From the NCBI GenBank assembly GCA_013297775.1, contig JAAFIL010000004.1, positions 62,001 through 126,000 on the forward strand: DNA of 64,000 bases, in the 5' to 3' direction. The position numbers and the translations under genes were made by a program. Source of the DNA: Bacteroidota bacterium. Lineage in GTDB: Bacteria > Bacteroidota > Bacteroidia > B-17B0 > Aurantibacillaceae. Under the pieces are notes generated by a model, which saw nothing but the letters and a program-made list of their open reading frames with translations, did no database searches and was not told the origin of the DNA. Shown piece by piece: positions 27,048 to 33,064 of the stretch; position 1 is the first letter of the stretch; every line of letters starts with the position of its first letter.

Positions 27048-27121
27048 TGGAGATAATGGGATTCAAACTCACACCTGCTATACTGTCGAGTATGCAATTC
27101 TATCAATTAAAATACATCCCC
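27048..27121 (-). tRNA. Degenerate tRNA-like sequence inside the transposon
   Basis: Seventy-four bases that fit much of a tRNA cloverleaf: acceptor arms GGGGATG and TATCTCC (two G-U pairs), discriminator A, TA at positions 8-9, a D-loop AATTGATAG, and a T-loop GTTTGAATC. The anticodon arm is irregular (GCATAC/GTATAGC with one bulge and a 6-base loop TCGACA), and the T-stem has one mismatch. A T-tract follows. It is not a normal tRNA; it may be a decayed gene, a tRNA mimic or chance. It lies just upstream of the transposase start codon. Confidence 0.35.
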
Positions 27122-27309
27122 AATTTTTTTGTAAAGAAAATAATTTTTAAAAAATCATGGTAGATAAAACAAATAGAATTTTTAAGTACCTAATTTTATG
27201 TACTTATTTTAAGTACATAAAAAATTGTACATTATTTAAGTGCTTAAATTTTACTAATTATTTTAATTAATTAAAAAATAGTAGTAAATTTGTCTTGTCG
27301 AGTATGCAA
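27084..27309. repeat. Fourteen-base direct repeat TGTCGAGTATGCAA (27084-27097 and 27296-27309)
   Basis: The same 14 bases occur twice in the same orientation, 212 bp apart. The first copy forms the 5' half of the anticodon arm of the tRNA-like sequence (on the minus strand); the second is at the expected start of a candidate plus-strand RNA. The region between (27122-27295) is extremely AT-rich, noncoding, and has repeated AAGTAC/GTACTT motifs. Confidence 0.6.
27285..27292 (+). promoter_or_regulatory. Candidate promoter -7 box on the plus strand within the transposon
   Basis: TAAATTTG matches TAnnTTTG exactly. No protein gene follows on the plus strand, but a hairpin with T-tract does, 43 bp downstream. 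Confidence 0.35.
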
Positions 27310-27368
27310 AAAATAAATTAGATTACATTTTTAGAAACGCAGGTATTAATTATCTGCGTTTTTTATTT
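27299..27368 (+). ncRNA. Candidate short RNA of about 70 nt within the transposon
   Basis: Inferred from a perfect -7 box (27285-27292) and a terminator-like hairpin (27335-27361: AAACGCAG/CTGCGTTT, 11-base loop, then T-rich). No frame of more than a few codons lies between. The predicted 5' end contains CGAGTATGCAA, complementary to the tRNA-like sequence on the other strand. Entirely inference. Confidence 0.25.
27335..27366 (+). terminator. Hairpin with plus-strand T-tract, overlapping the end of passenger 4
   Basis: Arms AAACGCAG (27335-27342) and CTGCGTTT (27354-27361), followed by TTTATTTTT on the plus strand. The stop codon of the minus-strand gene 27350-28033 lies in the loop, so the same hairpin could also end that transcript, although its minus-strand T-tract is weak. 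Confidence 0.6.
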
Positions 27369-28033
27369 TTAGAATAAGTGTTGTAATTGTCAGTACAATA
27401 CTTCACAGCATTAAATAATTCAGAGTTTGTCGGCATTACATTATCATTGTAATTATCAATTATCTCGTCTGAAATTTTATATCCTAATTTCAATGATATA
27501 AAACCAACCAATGCACATATTTTATAATGAGAATAGTCTTTACGGATGCGTTTATTGTTTGATAGATAATTATCTATTACTTCATAACACTTACCATAAA
27601 AATATTCTTTGTCTTTATTTAATTCAAAAGCCTCAATAAAAGGAAAGACAGCTTCTCTAATCATATTATCAAAAGAAAATACGGTGTAATAAGGATTTGA
27701 TTTTTTACTTTTTTTGACACCTAAATTAGGAATATCTTCTTCATAGTTAGTAGCAATTACCTTGTAGCTAAAATAATATTTTTTGTCTTTTTTGTAAGTA
27801 GAAATAATAGCATCGCTTATCGTATCTACAATCTTATAATAATAATTTTCCTTGTCATCGTCTTTAGGCTTCATTAAAAAAATCATTCTTTTAAAAACCC
27901 GTAATGCTACTGGATTATTTTTTAAATTATCCTCAATATAATGCTGATACGATAAAAACCTGCAAACGTTTTCATTTGATATTTTTAAATAAAAATAATC
28001 ATCTTCATTCTCTTTATGTTTTTTAATAGGCAC
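27350..28033 (-). CDS. Passenger protein 4 of the transposon (227 aa, unknown)
   Basis: A 227-residue, lysine/tyrosine/asparagine-rich soluble protein (DDYFYLKISNENVCRFLSY, KVIATNYEEDIPNLGVKKSK). It uses AT-rich codons even by the standard of this genome, as often seen in transferred cargo. The start is GTG at 28033, and an exact -7 box ends 5 bases before it, so the transcript may be nearly leaderless. No family is recognised. It is downstream of passenger 5, same strand. Confidence 0.65.
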   Translation of the reverse strand: MPIKKHKENEDDYFYLKISNENVCRFLSYQHYIEDNLKNNPVALRVFKRMIFLMKPKDDDKENYYYKIVDTISDAIISTYKKDKKYYFSYKVIATNYEEDIPNLGVKKSKKSNPYYTVFSFDNMIREAVFPFIEAFELNKDKEYFYGKCYEVIDNYLSNNKRIRKDYSHYKICALVGFISLKLGYKISDEIIDNYNDNVMPTNSELFNAVKYCTDNYNTYSKNKKRR

Positions 28034-28038
28034 TAAAA

Positions 28039-28046
28039 CAAAGATA
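28039..28046 (-). promoter_or_regulatory. Promoter -7 box of passenger 4
   Basis: Minus strand TATCTTTG, an exact TAnnTTTG match, with its last base only 5 bases before the GTG start at 28033. Transcription would begin almost at the start codon. Confidence 0.45.
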
Positions 28047-28092
28047 AAAATTAAATTTAGCTAACAATATGCAATTTTATATTAAATAAATT

Positions 28093-28320
28093 TTAACTGT
28101 TCTTTTTGGTTTTTAGCTTACCAACTAGTTCAGATGCTTTTAATAACTCGTTTTCTAATTTTTCATACCCAATCACCCCGCCTATTTCTAGCAATTCAAG
28201 TAATCGTTCTCGTAATTTATCGTTTAATTTATCGTGTATATTTTTAAGTATTTTTTTTACATCTGGAGTTTGTTTTTCAGACTCTAATTCTCTATAAAGT
28301 TTTGCTAATTCACTACTCAT
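28093..28320 (-). CDS. Passenger protein 5 of the transposon (75 aa, coiled coil)
   Basis: A 75-residue, almost wholly helical, highly charged protein (MSSELAKLYRELESEKQTPD, DKLRERLLELLEIGGVIGYE). The heptad-like Leu spacing suggests a helical hairpin or coiled coil, plausible for a small partner or antitoxin-like protein of passenger 4, 59 bp downstream. This is inference; no family is recognised. Confidence 0.6.
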   Translation of the reverse strand: MSSELAKLYRELESEKQTPDVKKILKNIHDKLNDKLRERLLELLEIGGVIGYEKLENELLKASELVGKLKTKKNS

Positions 28321-28459
28321 AACAATTATTTTAATACCGCTAATTTAAACAAAAAATGCTCATTTAGATTGAATGAACATTACTTATTGGTAAAAACAGC
28401 TTATTATCGCTAATTTAACTGCCATTACAGCAAATGTTAGACGTTATTTTGAGTATTTA

Positions 28460-28482
28460 CTGTGATAAAAGGGATAGGTGCG
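28460..28482. repeat. Right terminal inverted repeat of the IS1595-family transposon
   Basis: Perfect 23-bp inverse of 24964-24986. The second copy of the 8-bp target duplication TTTAAAAA follows at 28483-28490. Confidence 0.95.
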
Positions 28483-29572
28483 TTTAAAAATTGTAAGCAA
28501 TGGTGGGGTTGGTCCGTTTTATGGTATGTATAGCTTGCAAAATGCTGCCATAGCTCTGAATAGCGGAGGTATTGATGACGGAACATTTATTGATTACTTA
28601 AACCAAAATCCGAGTCATTACTCAACACCTTTTCCAATTATTGATGAGGAAGTAAACACGTATTTGACTAACGCGGCTAAAAATCCGAAAGCTAAGTTGT
28701 TACCCATAAAATTAAATAAAAATGCAGGTGGTTATTTATTTTTGGCAGAATATGGTTGTGGTGGTTATTACATCATGCCGGTAAATGGAAATGGTGCGGG
28801 CGAAGTTTGGTATCTTCAAAAAATCGAAGCTAATAAATTAACTTGGGAACTGACCAATGCGGATGGAGAACTAGAACAATCTGGAAGTTATGGCCATGAT
28901 GATGAAAGTGATTATTTTGAAATTTATCCTGAATTAAAATGGAATAATAATCAAGCATCTACCGTTAATTTTTTAGAATGGCTTAATTACAGGCAGTCTA
29001 TTTGGTTTAACGAATTAAACAATGAAACTACTTCGGTAACTAATTCAGCACCGGTGAATTTAGATAATGAAAATGCTTACTACCCTTTAGCTGTTGGTAA
29101 TAGTTGGGTTCATGATTTTGGAGGACAAGAAATGATTACAACCATTGAAAGTGTTGAAAACGATGGTACATTTATAACCGTTAATTCATTAAATCCAATA
29201 AAAGGAAGTATGAAAAAAATAAATGGCGAATACTTTAGCGATAGCCATGAAAAAGGAAATATGCAGCTCGTATTAAAAGATAAGTTAGTATCAGGCGATA
29301 CCTGGGAAGTAAAGTTTAAAGCTAATGGCATAGATTGCGTTTATAAATTTACTGTAAAAGAAATAGTTGAAAGTAAATTAGTAGAAGGTCAAGAATACAA
29401 AAATGTAGCAATGGTAGAATCAGATAGTAATTACCTAATAAATGGAAATTTAATTTCGATAAACGCATTTACACAAACCTATTATGCCAAAGGAGTGGGT
29501 ACAATTTTAACGACAACAAGCGGTGTATTGGGTGTTACGGCTACTCCCTTGTTATCGTATAATTTAAAATAA
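28478..29572 (+). pseudogene. SMI1/KNR4-domain gene, 3' part, separated by the transposon
   Basis: Native codons resume at 28491 (IVSNGGVGPFYGMYSLQNAA) in frame with the 5' part at 24099-24963. The remainder of the second SMI1 domain follows (NKNAGGYLFLAEYGCGGYYI, NFLEWLNYRQSIWF), then a C-terminal domain of about 170 residues (YYPLAVGNSWVHDFGG). A GTG at 28478, in the transposon end, reads straight into it, so a shortened protein of 364 residues could still be made. This chance start explains why it can look like an intact gene. Confidence 0.88.
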
Positions 29573-29645
29573 CATGGAAAATATAGAATTTGGATTTATT
29601 AAAGAATTTAAAATTGAAGCTAAATAACTTTATAAAATTTGTAAA

Positions 29646-30389
29646 ATGCCTTTAGTAATTGAAAACGATAAAATAAATAAACTGCAAGTAATTAATAAAG
29701 AAATACTAAACATTAATCCAATAAAACAAACGGAATGTACTACAATTTATTTATCCAAAACTAAATCATCTTGGCTTACCATTGAATGGCTTTCGGAAGA
29801 ATTAATAATGAATGCCATTAAAAATTACAGTGAACTTTTTAATCTTCATCCAAAAGAGCGTGGAAAAGTGGTGATGTTTAATAACGAGGAGTGCGAGTCG
29901 CCACGGTGGCATCGCAGTTATTTGTATCAACCAGAAAGATCAAATCAAAAAAGTAGTTATATGTACTCAGGCATTGAACGGTTTATTGATTTATCCTTAC
30001 CTAGTCCATTCCAATATTTTTTAGACTTTTTAAATAAAAAAGAATTAGTAAATAAATACAATCAAGTTATTGTAAATTGGTATGCGAATGGGAAAGATTA
30101 TATTGCGCCGCATAGCGATTGCGAAAAAGGAATGGTACCAAATACTGGGATTGCAATTATTACCTTGTCTGAAAACGAAACATTTCCGCGTGAATTAGTA
30201 ATTACCCCAAAGCGTTTAAAAAACGAAATAAATGATAATTTATATTCACGCGTAAAAATTAAATTAAAACAGGGTTGTATTGTAACCATGCATGGCGAAA
30301 CTCAAAAATACTTTCGGCATGGTGTGCCTAAAGCGTTAGATAATACTACTTCTCGCATTAGTTTAACGTTTAGAAAATTTATAACTTGA
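29646..30389 (+). CDS. AlkB-like 2-oxoglutarate/Fe(II)-dependent oxygenase
   Basis: A 247-residue protein with the AlkB-type double-stranded beta-helix motifs: NWYANGKDYIAPHSDCEK (first two iron ligands His-x-Asp), MHGETQKYFRHGVPK (distal His) and SRISLTFRKF (2-oxoglutarate-binding Arg and the second conserved Arg). AlkB-type enzymes oxidatively demethylate nucleic acids or, in some branches, proteins. The N-terminal 90 residues are not typical of E. coli AlkB. It sits among unknown small genes with short gaps (13 bp, 4 bp), probably one operon. Confidence 0.88.
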   Translation: MPLVIENDKINKLQVINKEILNINPIKQTECTTIYLSKTKSSWLTIEWLSEELIMNAIKNYSELFNLHPKERGKVVMFNNEECESPRWHRSYLYQPERSNQKSSYMYSGIERFIDLSLPSPFQYFLDFLNKKELVNKYNQVIVNWYANGKDYIAPHSDCEKGMVPNTGIAIITLSENETFPRELVITPKRLKNEINDNLYSRVKIKLKQGCIVTMHGETQKYFRHGVPKALDNTTSRISLTFRKFIT

Positions 30390-30401
30390 TAAAATAGGTA
30401 T

Positions 30402-30854
30402 ATGCAGCTTATAAATACAACTAATGGAGAATTTACTATAAATAATAATTTTACTGTTTCCAATAAAACAACATTGAACGAATTAGTAATTCATTTCGGG
30501 AAAGATCAACTTCTTGAAAGTAAGTATTTACCAAATTGTTATTACACCTCTTCTTCATTTAAAATAGATACACTATTTTTTAAATTTATTTTTAGCTTTG
30601 ATAATCAAACTATAAAAAAAATTGCGTTTGAAATTGAAACAGCCGCTGCGCCAAGAAAAGAATGGGCCAATAACCGTGATATGGAAACGAATTGGATTGC
30701 AGAGCAAATGAACGACAATACTAAGTTTGGTTGGGATGCTAATCCAGAATGCGAGCACTATCTATTAAATTACAGTTGGGGGACTATTGGTATCGTCTTT
30801 GATTTCAAAAATGGAACTTATGAAAGCTTTTTAAAATATAAACTAAATACATAA
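30402..30854 (+). CDS. Hypothetical protein (150 aa)
   Basis: A 150-residue soluble protein with a beta-rich N-terminal half (LINTTNGEFTINNNFTVSN) and a C-terminal WGTIGIVFDFKNGTYES. Size and composition resemble small immunity-type proteins, but no named family is recognised. It starts 13 bp after the oxygenase gene and ends 4 bp before the next. Confidence 0.6.
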   Translation: MQLINTTNGEFTINNNFTVSNKTTLNELVIHFGKDQLLESKYLPNCYYTSSSFKIDTLFFKFIFSFDNQTIKKIAFEIETAAAPRKEWANNRDMETNWIAEQMNDNTKFGWDANPECEHYLLNYSWGTIGIVFDFKNGTYESFLKYKLNT

Positions 30855-30857
30855 AAA

Positions 30858-31250
30858 ATGGCAACACTTAAATTTCAAAATCACCGACGAATTACAGCCA
30901 AAAATTACAAAGAGCTAAGTGAAATACATTTACAACAAATGGCTATTTCGGCAACATTAGGCTATGGAAAAGAATACACAACACCCGAACATTTTTTAGA
31001 ACAAAGCGGTGATGGCGATATGGAAGAGGCCATTGTTGAGCTTTGGGATGTAGTTGAAGCCGATAAACCAGATGTTGTATTGTACGACTGTTGGGTTTAT
31101 ATAGTAGATACAGCCAATGTATTTTTTGCTGGCACTACTAAAGATACGAATGCCGCCATGTGTCAATTTTCGTTTGATGACCATTCGGGAGATGGCAGCA
31201 ATGAAGAATTATGTAGTGATTTACAAAAAGCATTTGATGGTAAAAAATAA
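30858..31250 (+). CDS. Hypothetical protein (130 aa)
   Basis: A 130-residue acidic protein (EHFLEQSGDGDMEEAIVELW, YDCWVYIVDTANVFFAGTT), without signal peptide or membrane helix. It is the last gene of the oxygenase-led group. The composition resembles the neighbouring unknown gene and the SMI1-type proteins, but this is weak evidence. Confidence 0.6.
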   Translation: MATLKFQNHRRITAKNYKELSEIHLQQMAISATLGYGKEYTTPEHFLEQSGDGDMEEAIVELWDVVEADKPDVVLYDCWVYIVDTANVFFAGTTKDTNAAMCQFSFDDHSGDGSNEELCSDLQKAFDGKK

Positions 31251-31595
31251 CTTCAAATCTTTGGAAACTCCTTTTAAATTTACAGGATACTTAAGAAGTG
31301 AAAACAGTGTATGCCTCGCTTAAAACTCAATCCTTTTTTTGAGCCTAGTAAGATATGAAGATAACACGAATTTCAACCTTACAGAATCTTTTTAGTTTAC
31401 TTTTTGACGCATTGCTTTTCACTACTAAAATTATAAAGTCAAAATAATGCAAGTGTATTCAACACTTTTTTTAGTTTTATGTATTTTCACTTTGTATTTA
31501 TTTTTCGGTTCTCATTTGCTAAATACAGATTCTACTACCTTTTTTAGTTAACGAGTAAAGCCCTGTATAGATTTCCATATTTCCTTTTATTTTTT
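31251..31595. other. Intergenic region between the oxygenase group and the toxin-like pair
   Basis: AT-rich, with no gene, hairpin terminator or RNA that I can support. Confidence 0.4.
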
Positions 31596-31603
31596 TATAT
31601 TTG
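31596..31603 (+). promoter_or_regulatory. Promoter -7 box of the 31627 gene
   Basis: TATATTTG, an exact match to TAnnTTTG, 24 bp upstream of ATG 31627. Confidence 0.5.
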
Positions 31604-31626
31604 ATACACATTTATCTGTAAAAGTA

Positions 31627-32061
31627 ATGAGTGCCATAACATTAGAAAAGAAGATTAATTCTGCTGAAGCACAATCTGAGCTTTATAAAAAACAAACGAG
31701 TTGGCAAGAAGATGTTGATAGTTTTTTAGACCGCATTAATGAATTGAGCGGTCTTTTAACACATTACCATAAGTTACTGCTTAGCTTAATTTTTGAACTA
31801 GAAAGGGACTCGCAAGGATTTAAAGATTCGAAACTTGCACCCGAAGGATTAAAACGAATCACAACAACTACCTCAAAAATATTAGCAATAGTCAGAAAAA
31901 GTGATTTGTTTGCTGGTGTAAAAACTATTTACTATTCTGTAAAAACAGAAAATAATTATATACGTGAATTATTACACGATCGTTTAATAAGTATAGAATT
32001 AGAAAGCGATGAGGAAATGAAAACTATTGTTGCTAAAACAATTACTTCGCTCAATAAATGA
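31627..32061 (+). CDS. Helical protein of unknown function upstream of a RelE-like toxin
   Basis: A 144-residue, mostly helical, charged protein (KINSAEAQSELYKKQTSWQE, LSGLLTHYHKLLLSLIFELE). Its stop codon overlaps the start of the RelE-like pseudogene by 4 bases (ATGA, 32058-32061), the usual link in toxin-antitoxin operons. It may act as the partner of that toxin, but it has no known antitoxin fold. Confidence 0.6.
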   Translation: MSAITLEKKINSAEAQSELYKKQTSWQEDVDSFLDRINELSGLLTHYHKLLLSLIFELERDSQGFKDSKLAPEGLKRITTTTSKILAIVRKSDLFAGVKTIYYSVKTENNYIRELLHDRLISIELESDEEMKTIVAKTITSLNK

Positions 32062-32480
32062 TCATTTTTTGCACACAATCATTTGAAGATAACTTATTAA
32101 CCTTGAAAAAGAAGAATTCATATTCTGCCATTATGTAAGATCTATGCAATTACTTTAAAGATAAAGACATACTAGAGTTACATATTACTAGAGATATTAT
32201 TAATACGACTCCCAGTATCTATAGTTTAAACAAATATCGAATTCCTAATAGTAACATGAAGAGAGGTAAGAGCGGCTCGTATCGTTGTATATGTATTTGC
32301 TCTCCCACGACAAACTGCATTTATCTGGGTTGCATCTATCCTAAAACAGATTCCGATGGTTTTGATAACCTGTCAAAACAGGCTTACAAAGAAATTGCTA
32401 GTGATATTAGTCAGTCCATTGAAAACAAATCATTAAAAAGATTGGATATTGACTCTCAAGCGTTAATGCTATTAAACTAA
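32058..32480 (+). pseudogene. RelE/HigB-like toxin gene with premature stop codon
   Basis: Frame of 140 residues if one internal TAA (32136-32138, codon 27) is ignored. The C-terminal half is typical of RelE-like endoribonucleases: GKSGSYRCICICSPTTNCIY, LGCIYPKTDSDGFDNLSKQA, where GxSGxxR and the YPK block are core features. RelE toxins cut mRNA on the ribosome. Because of the stop, only a 26-residue peptide, or a later internal start, could be made. The upstream 144-residue protein overlaps by 4 bp. Confidence 0.75.
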
Positions 32481-32600
32481 TTGAATCCCTTACTTTTTGC
32501 ATCCGCTAAAAATGCTACTAAACTAGAGTCAGTTAGAAAATATTTTAATGAAGCGGTAATTGCACTTAACGGACAAGTAACTACATCTGCTCTAATTTGA
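32481..32600 (+). pseudogene. Coding-like remnant of 39 codons after the toxin
   Basis: Begins with TTG immediately after the toxin stop and reads NPLLFASAKNATKLESVRKY then NEAVIALNGQVTTSALI before stopping. The composition is protein-like. The stop lies just before a repeat end (32609-32640), so the frame may have been cut short by that element. Function unknown. Confidence 0.3.
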
Positions 32601-32608
32601 GATGGCTG

Positions 32609-32640
32609 TAAGAGATTTCTATTGCATAATTTCATCTAAC
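32609..32640. repeat. End fragment of the palindromic element family (50749-50890)
   Basis: GTAAGAGATTTCTATTGCAT matches the right end of the hairpin element at 50867-50886 except for one base. A matching left-end fragment lies near 20430-20450. Confidence 0.55.
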
Positions 32641-32803
32641 TTATTTTTTAAATATTGATTTAAACATTTTATAGAGTTAGCTATTTTATTCTAAAGTACA
32701 CGATTTCTTAAAATCTCGGCTTAAGCTATGAAAAACGATTTGAGTAGCTTACCGTAATTTTGATAAAAGATAAAGCTTTTGAAACTCATGTTCAGAAAGG
32801 GTT

Positions 32804-33006
32804 TTAGCTTGCAGTAATCTCAATTTTTACACATTCACTAATGCGTATAGGATGATGTACACTAGCTGCTAAAATTTCAGTTTCGTAACCAAAACAATCG
32901 TAAATAGTGCGAATGTCTTTAATTAATTGTTATCCATCGGTACTAATGTCGTATAAACACTCCTCATACCCAGCACATATCCATGCAAGCGTTGTTAAAG
33001 TAAAAA
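32804..33006 (-). pseudogene. Transaldolase (TalC/fructose-6-phosphate aldolase type) fragment
   Basis: On the minus strand the sequence YDISTDG, a stop, then [20 protein letters not shown] and [16 protein letters not shown] is the middle of the small transaldolase family, whose conserved part reads ...DDIS.DG...LI..IR.IY....TE(I/V)LAAS.RHP.H. Both ends of the protein are missing and there is a stop codon inside. The terminator of the next minus-strand gene overlaps its start. It is a decayed gene, not a functional enzyme. Confidence 0.75.
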
Positions 33007-33057
33007 AATACCCCAAGACAAATTCAAGTTGTTACCCTGATTTTATCTTGGGGTAAA
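33005..33057 (-). terminator. Terminator of the 33065-34711 gene
   Basis: Inverted arms TACCCCAAGA (33009-33018) and TCTTGGGGTA (33046-33055) with a 27-base loop. On the minus strand it is followed by a run of T (33002-33008). It lies 8 bp after the gene's stop. Confidence 0.75.
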
Positions 33058-33064
33058 TTAGTGG

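Larger units (their letters stand above)
24964..28482 (-). mobile_element. IS1595-family transposon with passenger genes, 3519 bp, complete
   Basis: The ends are a perfect 23-bp inverted repeat (24964-24986 and 28460-28482, beginning CGCACCTATCCC), with imperfect continuation to about 42 bp. Both sides carry the identical 8-bp duplication TTTAAAAA (24956-24963, 28483-28490); 8 bp is the size known for the IS1595 family. Inside are an IS1595-type transposase, three unknown genes on the left, two on the right, a tRNA-like sequence and a possible small RNA. The intact ends, intact transposase and matching target duplication point to a recent insertion. Several IS1595 elements are known to carry passenger genes. 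Confidence 0.95.

Noticed and set aside
24099-31250. A complete polymorphic toxin system
   Set aside because: Two SMI1-type genes and small immunity-like proteins are present in the wider region, but no toxin with an export domain or nuclease tip is visible.
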